Origin: Wenzhouxiangella limi
GTDB lineage: Bacteria; Pseudomonadota; Gammaproteobacteria; Xanthomonadales; Wenzhouxiangellaceae
NCBI RefSeq assembly: GCF_010499265.1
Contig: NZ_JAAGSC010000041.1
Span: 297,521 to 361,520, forward strand
Direction of reading: 5' to 3'
Length of the DNA stretch: 64,000 nt
Position numbers and translations under genes: made by a program. How positions within the stretch are numbered: the first letter of the stretch is position 1; each line of letters opens with the position of its first letter. This document shows, one piece after another, positions 25,501 to 34,384 of this stretch. A model generated the notes under the pieces. The model saw only the letters and a list, made by a program, of their open reading frames with translations. It did not search any database and was not told where the DNA came from.

Positions 25501-27116
25501 AGCTCGGACAGGGTGTAATTCCAGGTCTCCGGCACGGTGGACAGAAACAGCCCGGCCTGCGGCCCGAGGCGCTGCAGCAGCGCCGGCAGCTGATCACGCT
25601 GATAGTCGAGCACGATATCAACGCCCGGCCGACCGAAAAAGCGCATGCCGTGGCGGCCGCAGCCCAGCAGCGTGATGTGGGCCAACGGTGCCAGCGCGTC
25701 CAGGGATTGATCGAGCAGGGCTAGGCCCTTGCCGGGCGACAGCCGGCCGGCGACGACGAGGTTCAGGCGGCCGTCGGCGCGTGGTCTTGCGCTGACGCTT
25801 TGCGGTTTCTGGTCCCAGCCGCTGAAGCCGTGGCCGATGATGTCGATTTCGGGCAAGGCGCTGCCGATCAGGGCCTGCCAGCGCCGAACGACCTCGGCGG
25901 TGGGGGCGAGCAGCTGCACCTGATTGTTCCCAACCGCCTCCAGCCAGGCTTTGGCGAGCGACTGCCAGTGCTCGACCTCAGGGTGGCGAAACAGCAGATG
26001 CTGGCCGTGTTCGGACAGCGCGCGCGCCAGATCGACGCCGCCTTCGGTCTGCGCCCAGTCCAGCGGATCGCGATCGAGCAGCGGCCAGGCGGGATAGAAG
26101 TCGTGCAGCATCTGGGCGGTGGGCAGCCCGGTGCGCAGCGCGTCCAGGCTGTGGCCGATCAGCGACGACACCAGCACCCGGCCGACCGCGAAGCGGCGCA
26201 CAATCTCGGCCAGCAGCTGCCGGTAGCAGCGGTCGGTACGCACCGTATCGGCGATCGACGGCGTCAGCGGCAGCTCGCGCACCAACGCCTGACCGGGCCC
26301 GGCCGCATACAGGCGCAGAACCTGGCCGTGCGTGGTCCCGGCCGGGTTGCCGCTGGCCGACAACACCAGGTGATGGCCCTCGGTATCGTGCAGGGCAACG
26401 TCTTCAATCCAGCGCGCCACGCCGCCGCCCCAGTCGTGGCTGATATGCAGTGTTACCGGCCGGCCGTCCAGCCCGGCCCGAGGCGGAGGCGCAGGAAGCT
26501 TTTGCTCATCGGCCAGCGCCTGCAGCCGCAGCCGCGCCGATCCCAGGGTGGCTGCGGTTGCCGTGGGCTGAGTGTCGCCGGCGTTCACGCAGCGCGCCGG
26601 ATCGAATACGAACAGGCTGTCGATCAGCAGCGCCGGGCTGCGTTCATCCAGCGCCGCGGCGCTGCCGTGGGGCAGGTAGAGGCAGTCCAGCGGGAAGTCT
26701 TCGACCGGCGTTGCCTGATGCTCGGCGCACAGCCAGAGCCAGCGGTCGGCGGTATCAGCATCGCTGAAGGCGTCAAATCCGGCCAGCGGATTGATCGGGT
26801 CGGCGTAGTTCCCGGCCGGCAGACGCGGCAGTGGCGTGGGCTCGGCGGTGGCTGCGGTCAGTCGCTCTCGCCAGCGCTGGGGCAGGCGCAGACCGCTGCG
26901 CACGAACATAACCGCGCAATCGCGAGTGTATTCCCGGGCCGCGTCCAAGCAGCGCGCGAAATCGGCAGCGCGTGGCGTGAGCCGGCTGACCTGTACATCC
27001 GGATCGCCCGGGCGCAGCGGCAGGTCGGCAAGCCATTTCTCGTCGATGCGGCCATCGCCGCCGCGAAGCGCGATGAGCTGGATGGGGGCGGATTCTCCGG
27101 CCGATTGCTTGTGCAT
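22599..27116 (-). CDS. Giant triple glycosyltransferase with internal coiled coil
   Basis: A 1505-residue cytoplasmic or membrane-peripheral protein from ATG 27116 (MHKQSAGESAP). In order: an unrecognised N-terminal ~220 residues; a GT4-type glycosyltransferase (~224-620, beginning HISHDWGGGVARW); a long coiled coil (~635-790) with heptads such as HDLQATQQDLH; a GT2 domain (~885-1130) with IVVPVYNKVAYTAACLESLH and VVDDCSSDET, FLNNDATLTPGWLEAL and a YYEDTDLCFR motif; and a second GT4 domain (~1165-1490) with GVKGKVNQAMAWGLPVVAT. This resembles O-antigen or capsule polymer-building multidomain enzymes. It is divergent from PBP1b and stands alone, with no other polysaccharide genes nearby. Earlier starts to 27224 would overlap the PBP1b promoter area. 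Confidence 0.88.
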   Translation of the reverse strand: MHKQSAGESAPIQLIALRGGDGRIDEKWLADLPLRPGDPDVQVSRLTPRAADFARCLDAAREYTRDCAVMFVRSGLRLPQRWRERLTAATAEPTPLPRLPAGNYADPINPLAGFDAFSDADTADRWLWLCAEHQATPVEDFPLDCLYLPHGSAAALDERSPALLIDSLFVFDPARCVNAGDTQPTATAATLGSARLRLQALADEQKLPAPPPRAGLDGRPVTLHISHDWGGGVARWIEDVALHDTEGHHLVLSASGNPAGTTHGQVLRLYAAGPGQALVRELPLTPSIADTVRTDRCYRQLLAEIVRRFAVGRVLVSSLIGHSLDALRTGLPTAQMLHDFYPAWPLLDRDPLDWAQTEGGVDLARALSEHGQHLLFRHPEVEHWQSLAKAWLEAVGNNQVQLLAPTAEVVRRWQALIGSALPEIDIIGHGFSGWDQKPQSVSARPRADGRLNLVVAGRLSPGKGLALLDQSLDALAPLAHITLLGCGRHGMRFFGRPGVDIVLDYQRDQLPALLQRLGPQAGLFLSTVPETWNYTLSELRAVGVPPLATRLGSFIERIAHGRDGWLFEPQPESLIELVSRLHNEPEQLAAAAASQPGDPDMASVLKYYWGRISALNPSAPTLALTDPRQAAIGRLSLQIAAARRDRAELKGRQQELQAALAQRADWARRYERLSEERTRWAQALEREIEAERVQTQARLDALESERQGLERSLIDTRAELHVSQDHLAQTRAHLQSTQQDLHATQHDLQATQQDLHRSDHELERAQEELRLIFASRSWRWTRPLRFGNRVVDHARHRDAWNPLRWPRLARRLVHSLRFHGLRGTLQLAQGTPPAAPVQASVPVVQAPAEHAPAQPVRLPNAPAPRASIVVPVYNKVAYTAACLESLHLEAGDTPFEVIVVDDCSSDETADFLGRCEGVEVVSNAENSGFIASCNAGAERARAPFLVFLNNDATLTPGWLEALLQTFEDFPDAGIVGARLAYPDGRLQEAGGIIFSDASGWNYGRNEDPALPQYNFTSEADYVSGACLAIPRALFEELGGFDSHYAPAYYEDTDLCFRVRRHGRKVYCQPACTIIHHEGVSSGTDETSGTKRYQAVNREKFRQRWRDALTRQPPHRIDSDRPDPVRRARFHHAAGRALVIDATTPMPDHDSGSVRITALMELMVEHNWRVTFCPQNLKWEGRYSSALQRQGIEVLSAPAISALESWLKNYGPDLDLVLVSRHYVLAPILKALRRSCPHARIVFDTVDLHFLREQRQAELSGSDSMQNAADRTRKIELGLMDECDITLVVSTVEQQLLTELLPEADIRVLSNIHSIHGRQQGWAARRDLLFVGGFQHPPNVDAAEWLIDEIFPRVREQLPDVKLHLIGSRMPDALRERARPGIMVHGFVEDLTPYLNGCRLSLAPLRYGAGVKGKVNQAMAWGLPVVATTCAAEGMFLRHGEDVLLAEDGESFAAEVVRAYQNEPLWRTLSDGGLANVERHFSRAAAGRVVAALLTEKTEPGLRRPA
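24850..24933 (-). repeat. 21-bp tandem repeats inside the glycosyltransferase coiled coil
   Basis: Three near-identical 21-bp units at 24850-24870, 24871-24891 and 24892-24912, plus a diverged fourth to 24933, each start TGCAGRT on the plus strand. Each encodes one heptad (QDLHATQ, HDLQATQ, QDLHRSD type). Slippage would change coil length in seven-residue steps without breaking frame. Confidence 0.8.
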
Positions 27117-27169
27117 AAAACGCCTGGTCCAGACCGTCGGTGCGCAGGCTGTTTGAGCCATCCAGCCCT

Positions 27170-27175
27170 TATACT
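27170..27175 (+). promoter_or_regulatory. Putative -10 element of the PBP1b gene
   Basis: TATACT lies 82 nt before the chosen ATG 27257. No good -35 is found at 16-18 nt. The implied transcript start near 27182 supports the shorter protein. Consensus match only. Confidence 0.3.
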
Positions 27176-27256
27176 GACCGGATGCGCAAGCGTTGCCTGT
27201 TTGCGCAAGGATTTGATCGCCCATTATCCCTTATTCCAGCCCGTCATCTGTCCGCA

Positions 27257-29551
27257 ATGCCCCGTGCCCGCCCGCCAAGCAAGAAGCCCCGCTGGAGTTT
27301 GCGCAGATTCTTGTGGCTGCTGGCGCTGTTTGCGCTCGGGCTGGGCCTGGGCCTGGCCGGTCCGTGGATCGGGTGGCTGGATCGCGAGGCCGGGCAGCGC
27401 TTTGGCGATCGCCAGTGGACCCAGGCCAGCCGGGTCTATGCCCGACCCCTGGAGTTGTATCCGGGCCTGGCGATGAGCGCGCAGCGCCTGGAACGCGAGC
27501 TTGAAGCGATTGGCCTGAGCGCGGGTGATCCGGCCTCGGTGGGCCGTTATCGGCGTCAGGGGGATGGGCTTGAGGCGCACGTACCCGGTTTTGTTTTTGG
27601 CGACGGGCGGCAGGCGGCCCAGCGCGTTCGCGTGCGCTTTTCCGGTTCGGCGATTGCCGGGCTGGAGACGGCCACCGAAACAGAAACCGCGCTGGTTCGA
27701 CTGCCCCCCGCTGAACTGGGCAGCCTGCTGCCGCTGGACGATCGCGATCGCACGCTGGTTGCGCTGGCCGAATTCCCGCCCCTGCTGGTGACCGGGATCC
27801 AGGCGGTCGAGGATCGCCAGTTCGCGCATCATCACGGTGTCGACCCGCGTGGGCTGCTGCGTGCGGCCTGGACCAACCTGCGCCGGGGCGAGGTGGTGCA
27901 GGGTGGCTCCACAATCACCCAGCAGCTGGTCAAAAACCTGTTTCTTACCCCCGAGCGCAGCCTGCTGCGCAAGCTCAACGAGGCGGTCATGGCGATCTCG
28001 CTGGAGCGGCGCTTTAGCAAGGCCGACATCCTCGAGGCCTACCTCAACGAAGTCTACCTGGGACAGGACGGCGGACGCGCGATCCACGGTTTCGGGCGCG
28101 CCGCCGAGCATTATTTCGGATTGCCGGTACAAGCGCTGGGCGTTGAGCAGATCGCGTTGCTGGTGGGGATGGTACGGGGTGCGTCCTGGTATCACCCGCG
28201 GCGCAATCCCGAACGCGCGCGGGAGCGCCGCGACCGGGTGATCGACATGTTCTACGAGACCGGGCTGATCGATGAGGGCGCTTGGCGGCGCGCCCGTGCA
28301 TCCGGTTTGGGCCTGGGTTTGCCGAGCCGCAACGGCGCCCGGCGCCACGATGGATTTCTTGACCTGGTGGCGCGCCAGCTGCGGCGCGATTACCGCGATA
28401 GTGATCTGCGCGGCACCGGTCTGCGGATCTTCACGACCCTGGATCCGGTGGCCCAGCAGGAGGCCGAGCGCGCGCTGGCCGAAGGATTGACCGAGCTGGA
28501 GCGATCTTCAGCTGAACTACAGGGCGCCGTCGTGCTGGTTGAGCCGACCTCGGGCGAAATCCGGGCGCTGGTCGGCGACCGCGCCCCCGGACGCTTCGGG
28601 TTCAATCGCGCCCTGGACGCGCGCCGGCCGGTGGGTTCGGTGATCAAGCCGTTCATCTACCTGCTGGCCCTGGCCCAACCGGATCGCTGGCATCTGGCCT
28701 CGACTCTGGTCGATGCACCGCTGTCGGTCGCTGTCGCCGGGCAGGCGCCTTGGCGACCGGACAATATCGACCAGGTCAGCCACGGTGAGGTCGCGCTGAT
28801 GGACGCGCTGGCGCGTTCGTTCAACCAGGCGACGGTGGCGCTCGGCCGGGAGGTCGGTTTGCCCGCCCTGTTCGGATTGCTCGAACAACTGGGCGTGGCC
28901 CGACCTGAGCAGGCCCACCCATCGGCCTTCCTCGGCGCCATCGAACTGACCCCGCTTCAGGTCGCGCAGCTCTACCAGCCGCTGGCGGCCGAGGGCTACA
29001 GTACGCCGCTGCGGGCCATCAATCAGGTCCTCGACCGCGAGGGTAACGAAATCGGCCGTTATGACCGTCGCCTCAGGCCCGTGCGTGAACGTGAGGCGCT
29101 GGCGCTTCTGGACTTTGCCCTGCGTCACGCCGTCACCGACGGCACCGGCCGGAGTCTGTCCTGGCGGCTGCCCGAAGATCCCGGCGTGCGCGGCAAGACG
29201 GGTACCAGCAACGACCGCCGCGACGCCTGGTTTGTCGGCTACACCGACGACTGGCTGGGGGTGGTCTGGACCGGTCGGGACGATAACGCCCCGGCCGGCG
29301 TCAGCGGATCGGCGACGGCCCTGCCGGTCTGGGCCGAGCTGTTCAGCCGCCTGCCGCTGCGCACGGTGCGACGAAATTGGCCCGAGGGACTTGAGTGGTT
29401 CTGGATCGACTGGCCGTCGCCGCAGCTTGCCGCGGAGAACTGTCCTGACGCACGCGCGATCCCGTTTGTGGCCGGCAGCCAGCCGACCGCGCGCTCGCCC
29501 TGCCTCGACCCGCTGCCCGATGAGTCCAGGCGATGGTTCCGGCGGCGCTAG
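27257..29551 (+). CDS. mrcB: Penicillin-binding protein 1B (class A)
   Basis: A 764-residue bifunctional peptidoglycan synthase. A short basic cytoplasmic tail (KKPRWSLRR) precedes one membrane helix (~19-40), then the UB2H-like domain (~60-155). The GT51 domain follows, with catalytic E185 in AVEDRQFAHH and the GGSTITQQLVKN motif. The transpeptidase has S461-V-I-K464, S521-F-N523 and K647-T-G649. This is the normal class A arrangement, close to E. coli PBP1b. Upstream in-frame starts at 27140 and 27182 exist but add a sequence atypical of the family. It is divergent from the large glycosyltransferase and followed by a small TPR lipoprotein. Confidence 0.94.
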   Translation: MPRARPPSKKPRWSLRRFLWLLALFALGLGLGLAGPWIGWLDREAGQRFGDRQWTQASRVYARPLELYPGLAMSAQRLERELEAIGLSAGDPASVGRYRRQGDGLEAHVPGFVFGDGRQAAQRVRVRFSGSAIAGLETATETETALVRLPPAELGSLLPLDDRDRTLVALAEFPPLLVTGIQAVEDRQFAHHHGVDPRGLLRAAWTNLRRGEVVQGGSTITQQLVKNLFLTPERSLLRKLNEAVMAISLERRFSKADILEAYLNEVYLGQDGGRAIHGFGRAAEHYFGLPVQALGVEQIALLVGMVRGASWYHPRRNPERARERRDRVIDMFYETGLIDEGAWRRARASGLGLGLPSRNGARRHDGFLDLVARQLRRDYRDSDLRGTGLRIFTTLDPVAQQEAERALAEGLTELERSSAELQGAVVLVEPTSGEIRALVGDRAPGRFGFNRALDARRPVGSVIKPFIYLLALAQPDRWHLASTLVDAPLSVAVAGQAPWRPDNIDQVSHGEVALMDALARSFNQATVALGREVGLPALFGLLEQLGVARPEQAHPSAFLGAIELTPLQVAQLYQPLAAEGYSTPLRAINQVLDREGNEIGRYDRRLRPVREREALALLDFALRHAVTDGTGRSLSWRLPEDPGVRGKTGTSNDRRDAWFVGYTDDWLGVVWTGRDDNAPAGVSGSATALPVWAELFSRLPLRTVRRNWPEGLEWFWIDWPSPQLAAENCPDARAIPFVAGSQPTARSPCLDPLPDESRRWFRRR

Positions 29552-29583
29552 AATGGGCGTTTTAAGCAAACAGGCATGCATCA

Positions 29584-30084
29584 ATGATGATCTCTAGGTA
29601 CCGACCGCTGGTGCTGCTGTCGCTGCTCGTGGCCGGTTGCGCCACCCAGGCGCCGGCGCCGGTCGATGAGCGGATCGCGGCCGAGCAGGTGCGCGCCCCG
29701 GCCGCATCCGAAGCGCGCGGCCTGCAGGTGTTTGCCCTGCGCAATCCCGCCGTGGCCGAACTGAGCCAAGCCGCGCTTCAGGCCGAACAGGACGGTGATC
29801 TGGGCCGGGCCGCGATGCTGCTCGAGCGCGCCCTGCGCATCGAGCCGCGCGATCCCGAATTGCTCCAGCAGATGGCCGAGGTGCGGCTGGACCAGGGCCA
29901 GTGGGAGCAGGCCGAAGGGCTGGCCCGGCGTTCCTTCGACGTGGGTCCCCGGGTCGGTGAGCTGTGCCAGCGCAACTGGCGCACCATCTCGGTATCACTG
30001 GAGCGGCGGCAGAATCCTCAGGCAGCGGGCGAGGCCAGTCAGCGACTACAGGCCTGCCAGGTCGAGGCGCCGCCGCGCCTGTGA
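29584..30084 (+). CDS. TPR-containing outer-membrane lipoprotein
   Basis: A 166-residue lipoprotein: signal peptide SRYRPLVLLSLLVAGC with lipobox LVAGC and lipidated C19 (C18 if the second Met is used). The mature part has helical TPR-like repeats (QAALQAEQDGDLGRAAML, then PELLQQMAEVRLDQGQWEQ). It lies 32 nt after PBP1b on the same strand. In gammaproteobacteria small lipoproteins (LpoB, CpoB, TPR proteins) modulate class A PBPs, so a role as PBP1b partner is a reasonable inference from position and type. It is not an obvious LpoB homologue. Confidence 0.8.
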   Translation: MMISRYRPLVLLSLLVAGCATQAPAPVDERIAAEQVRAPAASEARGLQVFALRNPAVAELSQAALQAEQDGDLGRAAMLLERALRIEPRDPELLQQMAEVRLDQGQWEQAEGLARRSFDVGPRVGELCQRNWRTISVSLERRQNPQAAGEASQRLQACQVEAPPRL

Positions 30085-30091
30085 TGCGCGC

Positions 30092-32008
30092 ATGAGTGAT
30101 TCCGGCCGCGAACTGGCGGCTGTTTTCGAGGCCAACGGAGCGCTGGGGCGAGCACTGCCTGGTTTCCGGCCCCGGCCCGGACAACAGGCGCTAGCGCTGG
30201 CGATTGCCGAGTGCCTGGACGACGGTACGGACCTGGTCGCCGAGGCCGCAACAGGTACCGGCAAGACCATGGCCTACCTGGTGCCGGTGCTGCTGCGCGA
30301 TGCGCGCGTGATTCTTTCCACCGGCACCCTGAACCTGCAGGACCAGCTTTTTCGCCGGGATCTGCCGATGGCCCTGAGCGCGCTCGGGCTGGAGCGCAAG
30401 GTGGCGCTGCTGAAAGGCCGATCCAACTACCTGTGTCTGCAGCGTCTCGAGCAGCACCTGGCCGCCGACGCGACGAGCTCGGCGGTGACCAAGGAACTGG
30501 TCCGGATCCGGTCGTGGTCGCGGCGCACCGAAGCGGGCGAAATCAGCGAGCTCGATGACATCGCCTCGGACTCGCCGGTCTGGCCGCTGGTGACCTCGAC
30601 CCAGGACAACTGCTTGGGCTCTGATTGCCCGAAGCTCAACCAGTGCCATCTGGTGCGCGCCCGCAGACAGGCCCAGGAAGCCGACGTGGTGGTGGTCAAT
30701 CATCACCTGCTGTTTGCCGACCTGGCGCTCAAGCAAACCGGCTTCGGCGAAGTTTTGCCCGGGGCCTCGGCCGTGGTCATCGACGAAGCTCACCAGGTGC
30801 CCGATACGGCGATGCGGTTTTTTTCCCGCGGGGTGAGCGCATGGCAGATACGGGAACTGGCCCGCGACAGCCTTGCGGCCTGCGCCAGCGCACCGGGTGC
30901 CCTGGCACTGCTGCAGGGGCCGACCGGTGAACTCAAGATCGCGCTGGAGCAGGTGCAAAGCGAGTTCTTCGAGCTTCCGCCGCGCGGCGAGTTCGGTCGG
31001 CTGGACCGGGTTCGGCCCACGCTGGAACTGCTGCAAACGCGGCTGCTTGCGCTGGCCGCAGCGCTGGAACCGCTGGCCGACCAAACCCGTGATCTGGCCA
31101 GCTGCGCCGACCGCGCCCAGACCCTGGGCGAAGGGCTGGGTTTGTTTCTGGCCGGTGCGCCGGGCTATGTACGCTGGTACCAGCACCGACGCGGCCGCTT
31201 CCAGCTGCAGCTGACCCCGCTGGACGTGGCCGCCCCACTGGCCGAGTTGCGCGGCCAGGTCCCCGGATGCTGGATCATGACCTCGGCCACGCTGGCCGTG
31301 GGCGGTCGCTTCAGCCACTTTACCGATCGGCTGGGGCTGGATCGGGCCCGCGAGCTTGTCATCGATAGCCCCTTCGACTACCCGGCCCAGACCCGGCTGT
31401 GGCTGCCGGGCGATCTCCCGGAACCGCGCGATCCCGGCCATACCGAGGCGCTGCTGCAGCGGGTGGCGCCGGTGCTGCGGGCCTCGCGCGGGCGCGCGTT
31501 CCTGCTGTTCACCTCGCATCGCGCCCTGCGCCGGGCGGCCGAGTGGCTGCGGGCCGAGACCGCTTTCAATCTGCTGGTCCAGGAAGAAGCGCCGCGGCAC
31601 GTGCTGCTCGAGCGTTTCCGCACCGAGCCCGACAGCGTGCTGCTGGGTGCGGCCAGCTTCTGGGAAGGGGTCGATGTGCCGGGCGCCGCGCTTAGCGTGG
31701 TGGTGATCGACAAGCTGCCCTTTGCAGCACCGGATGATCCTGTACTGGAGGCTATTCTTGGGGCGGTGCGCGAAAATGGTGAGAATCCGTTTTTGCGCGT
31801 GCAGCTGCCGCAGGCGGTGCTCACCCTCAAGCAGGGCGCCGGCCGCCTGATCCGTCAGGCCGATGACTTCGGGGTGCTGGTGCTCGGTGATCCTCGTCTG
31901 ATGACGAAATCCTACGGCCGGCTGTTCCTGTCCAGTCTCCCGCCGATGACGCGGGTGAAGGGCGTTGAGGCTGTGATCGAGTTCCTGCACGCGCGGCTGG
32001 CCTCGTGA
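30092..32008 (+). CDS. yoaA: DinG-family ATP-dependent DNA helicase YoaA
   Basis: A 638-residue XPD/DinG-type superfamily 2 helicase. Walker A is EAATGTGKTMAYLVP and the DEAH box is IDEAHQ. Four cysteines between motifs I and II (SNYLCLQRL, then NCLGSDCPKLNQC) fit the Fe-S cluster of this family. The start ATG 30092 lies 7 nt after the lipoprotein stop. YoaA with HolC acts in damage tolerance in E. coli. The stop overlaps the tsaB start by 4 nt, so translation is probably coupled. Confidence 0.92.
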   Translation: MSDSGRELAAVFEANGALGRALPGFRPRPGQQALALAIAECLDDGTDLVAEAATGTGKTMAYLVPVLLRDARVILSTGTLNLQDQLFRRDLPMALSALGLERKVALLKGRSNYLCLQRLEQHLAADATSSAVTKELVRIRSWSRRTEAGEISELDDIASDSPVWPLVTSTQDNCLGSDCPKLNQCHLVRARRQAQEADVVVVNHHLLFADLALKQTGFGEVLPGASAVVIDEAHQVPDTAMRFFSRGVSAWQIRELARDSLAACASAPGALALLQGPTGELKIALEQVQSEFFELPPRGEFGRLDRVRPTLELLQTRLLALAAALEPLADQTRDLASCADRAQTLGEGLGLFLAGAPGYVRWYQHRRGRFQLQLTPLDVAAPLAELRGQVPGCWIMTSATLAVGGRFSHFTDRLGLDRARELVIDSPFDYPAQTRLWLPGDLPEPRDPGHTEALLQRVAPVLRASRGRAFLLFTSHRALRRAAEWLRAETAFNLLVQEEAPRHVLLERFRTEPDSVLLGAASFWEGVDVPGAALSVVVIDKLPFAAPDDPVLEAILGAVRENGENPFLRVQLPQAVLTLKQGAGRLIRQADDFGVLVLGDPRLMTKSYGRLFLSSLPPMTRVKGVEAVIEFLHARLAS

Positions 32009-32664
32009 ACGTGCTGGCGATCGAAACCGCGACCCCGATGTGCTCGGTTGCCCTGGCCGTCGGTGGCGAAGCCCGCTCGTATCGCGAACTGGCGCCGCGC
32101 GGTCACGCATCGCTACTGTTGCCGTGGATCGAGGGCTTGCTGGCCGAGGCCGGCATCGGCTATGCCGGTCTGGATCGGCTGGCCGTGGGTCGCGGACCGG
32201 GCGGATTCACCAGCCTGCGGATCGGGCTCGGGGTGGCCCAAGGCATCGGGCTGGCGCATGACCTGCCGATCGCTCCGGTCTCCAGCCTGGCCGCCCTGGC
32301 CCATGCCGCGGGTCCGGAGAGTGAAGGGGACCGGGTGCTGGCTCTGATCGATGCGCGTATGGGCGAGGTCTTTGCCGGCTGGTTCGGGCGCAGCGCTGCC
32401 GGTCTTCGCGAGCTGGCGCCAGAGGCGGTGCTCGCGCCCGGTGACGTCAGCGTGCCCGGCCCCGGGCCTTGGCGCGTGGCCGGCTCCGGACTGGCGGCTT
32501 ATGACGAGTTGATCCGCCGCCGAATCGGCGATGAGGCCATGACCTGGCAGCCGGATGCCTGGCCGCTGGCCGAATCGCTGCTGGCGCTGGCCGATGATGT
32601 CGAGCCGGTCCCGGCATGGCGCGTCGAGCCGAAGTACGTTCGCGATCGCGTTACTCAGGGCTGA
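32005..32664 (+). CDS. tsaB: tRNA threonylcarbamoyladenosine synthesis protein TsaB
   Basis: A 219-residue ASKHA-fold protein beginning MNVLAIETATPMCSVALA, typical of TsaB, with VGRGPGGFTSLRIGLGVAQG as the second hallmark. TsaB scaffolds TsaD-TsaE for t6A formation at tRNA position 37. The GTG start overlaps the helicase stop (GTGA). The 3' end overlaps the convergent ptsI by 14 bp. The yoaA-tsaB pairing is a common gammaproteobacterial arrangement. Confidence 0.95.
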   Translation: MNVLAIETATPMCSVALAVGGEARSYRELAPRGHASLLLPWIEGLLAEAGIGYAGLDRLAVGRGPGGFTSLRIGLGVAQGIGLAHDLPIAPVSSLAALAHAAGPESEGDRVLALIDARMGEVFAGWFGRSAAGLRELAPEAVLAPGDVSVPGPGPWRVAGSGLAAYDELIRRRIGDEAMTWQPDAWPLAESLLALADDVEPVPAWRVEPKYVRDRVTQG

Positions 32665-34384
32665 GGCGTTCCAGCAATCCCTGTTCTGCTGAGTTCTGCG
32701 AGCTGTCCAGCCATTCCCTGACGATCTGTTGGCAATCTGCCGCCGAAGCCTCGAGCAGGCTTTTCTTGATGGCGGGAAGCGCGGCCGGTGGCATGCTCAG
32801 GCGGGTCAGACCCAGGCCCAGCAAAAGCCGGGCGGTGCGCTCGTCGCCGGCCAGTTCGCCGCAGACCGTGACCGGGCAGCCGTGCCGGGCGCCGGCTTGC
32901 TGAATCCGCTGCAAAAGAAACAGAACCGCCGGGTGGGTCGGATCGTAGAGGTAGTTGACCAGCTCGTCGGAGCGGTCGATGGCGAGCACGTACTGGATCA
33001 GGTCGTTAGTGCCGATGGATAGAAAATCCAGCTCGCCGGCGAGGTGGTCGACGTCTATTGCGGCGGCCGGGGTCTCGATCATGCCGCCTATCGGCAATTC
33101 GGGATCGACCGCCATGCCCTCGGCGCGAAGTTCCTCCCGGCACCGGTCGATTATGTTGCGCGCCTGACGGATCTCGTCGCGACGGGTCAGCATGGGCAGC
33201 AGAATCTCGACCGGACCGTGCACCGAGGCGCGCAGGATGGCGCGAATCTGCTGCACGAACAGCTCGCCCAACGATAGCGACAGTCGCAGGCCGCGCAGCC
33301 CCAGGGCCGGGTTGGGACCCTTGGTAAATCCGAGAATGGCCGGCAGCTTGTCGCCGCCGGCGTCGAGCGTGCGGATGGTGATCGGCCGACCTTGCATGGC
33401 TTCGACGGCCGCGCGATAGGCTCGGTACTGGGTGTCCTCGTCCGGCAACGCGTCGTCCAGGTATAGATACTCTGTGCGCATCAAGCCGATGGCTTTGACG
33501 CCCACCTCGCGGCAGCGCTCGAAATCGGGCAGCAGGTCGGCGTTGCCGAGCAGGGAGAAAGCCTGTCCATCGCGAGTGACCGATGGCCGACCCAGGTAAC
33601 GGCGCAGCTCGATGCGTCGGCGCTGGCTGGCCTCGCGCTTTTCGCGGTAGTGAGCAAACAGGCTTTCATCGGCGCCGGCCAGCACGGCGCCGTAGTGACC
33701 GTCCAGAATCACCGCCTCGCCTTCGTCAAGCAGGTCGAGCGCGTGGTGGACGCCGACCAGCATCGGGATTTCCAGGCTGCGAGCGAGGATGGCGGCGTGT
33801 GACCACGGGCCGCCGTGCTCGGTCACCAGCCCGGCGACCTTGCGCTGGGCCAGCACCGTCATTTCTGCCGGCCCGAGCTCAGCGGCCACCACGATGGTCG
33901 CTTCCAGTCGATGGGGGATCTGGGTGCTGACGAACAAGGCCGGCTGCTCGGCGAGCTCGCGCCGGACCAGGCCCACGGCCTGCTCAAGATCCTCGCGTCG
34001 CAGGGCCAGGTACTCGTCGCCCATGCGCCGGAACTCGGCCTGCAGCTGATCGGCCTGCTGGACCAGGGCCCACTCGGCGTTAATGCGCTTGCTGCGGATG
34101 CGCTCGGCGGTGCCCTCGATCAGCATCGGGTCGCGCAGGATCAGACGATGGGCTTCGAGCAGGTCGCGCGCGGTCTCTGTGATCTCCTTGCTCATGCGCG
34201 CCAGCAGGTCGGCGAGAAACTTCTCGCCGCGTCCGAAAGCCTTGTGAAGACGGTCCAGTTCCGAGCCGACGGCGTCGTCACCGAGGTGGTATTCCGGGAT
34301 CGACAGCTCGCCGGGGGTGAGCCGGTGGACCTGCCCGATAGCGATGCCGCTGGTGACACCCAGCCCGGTCAGGGCCAGGCTCAC
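32651..34384 (-). CDS. ptsI: PTS enzyme I (phosphoenolpyruvate-protein phosphotransferase)
   Basis: A 577-residue enzyme I that transfers phosphate from PEP to HPr. The phospho-accepting histidine is H196 in GGPWSHAAILARS, and the C-terminal PEP site cysteine is in VTVCGELAGDE. There is no N-terminal GAF domain, so it is EI rather than EI-Ntr (PtsP). It is the last gene of the cluster, and its start overlaps the ptsH stop by 4 nt. No sugar EIIB/EIIC lies in the window, so the phosphate probably goes to the regulatory EIIA proteins encoded upstream. Confidence 0.95.
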   Translation of the reverse strand: MSLALTGLGVTSGIAIGQVHRLTPGELSIPEYHLGDDAVGSELDRLHKAFGRGEKFLADLLARMSKEITETARDLLEAHRLILRDPMLIEGTAERIRSKRINAEWALVQQADQLQAEFRRMGDEYLALRREDLEQAVGLVRRELAEQPALFVSTQIPHRLEATIVVAAELGPAEMTVLAQRKVAGLVTEHGGPWSHAAILARSLEIPMLVGVHHALDLLDEGEAVILDGHYGAVLAGADESLFAHYREKREASQRRRIELRRYLGRPSVTRDGQAFSLLGNADLLPDFERCREVGVKAIGLMRTEYLYLDDALPDEDTQYRAYRAAVEAMQGRPITIRTLDAGGDKLPAILGFTKGPNPALGLRGLRLSLSLGELFVQQIRAILRASVHGPVEILLPMLTRRDEIRQARNIIDRCREELRAEGMAVDPELPIGGMIETPAAAIDVDHLAGELDFLSIGTNDLIQYVLAIDRSDELVNYLYDPTHPAVLFLLQRIQQAGARHGCPVTVCGELAGDERTARLLLGLGLTRLSMPPAALPAIKKSLLEASAADCQQIVREWLDSSQNSAEQGLLERLSPE

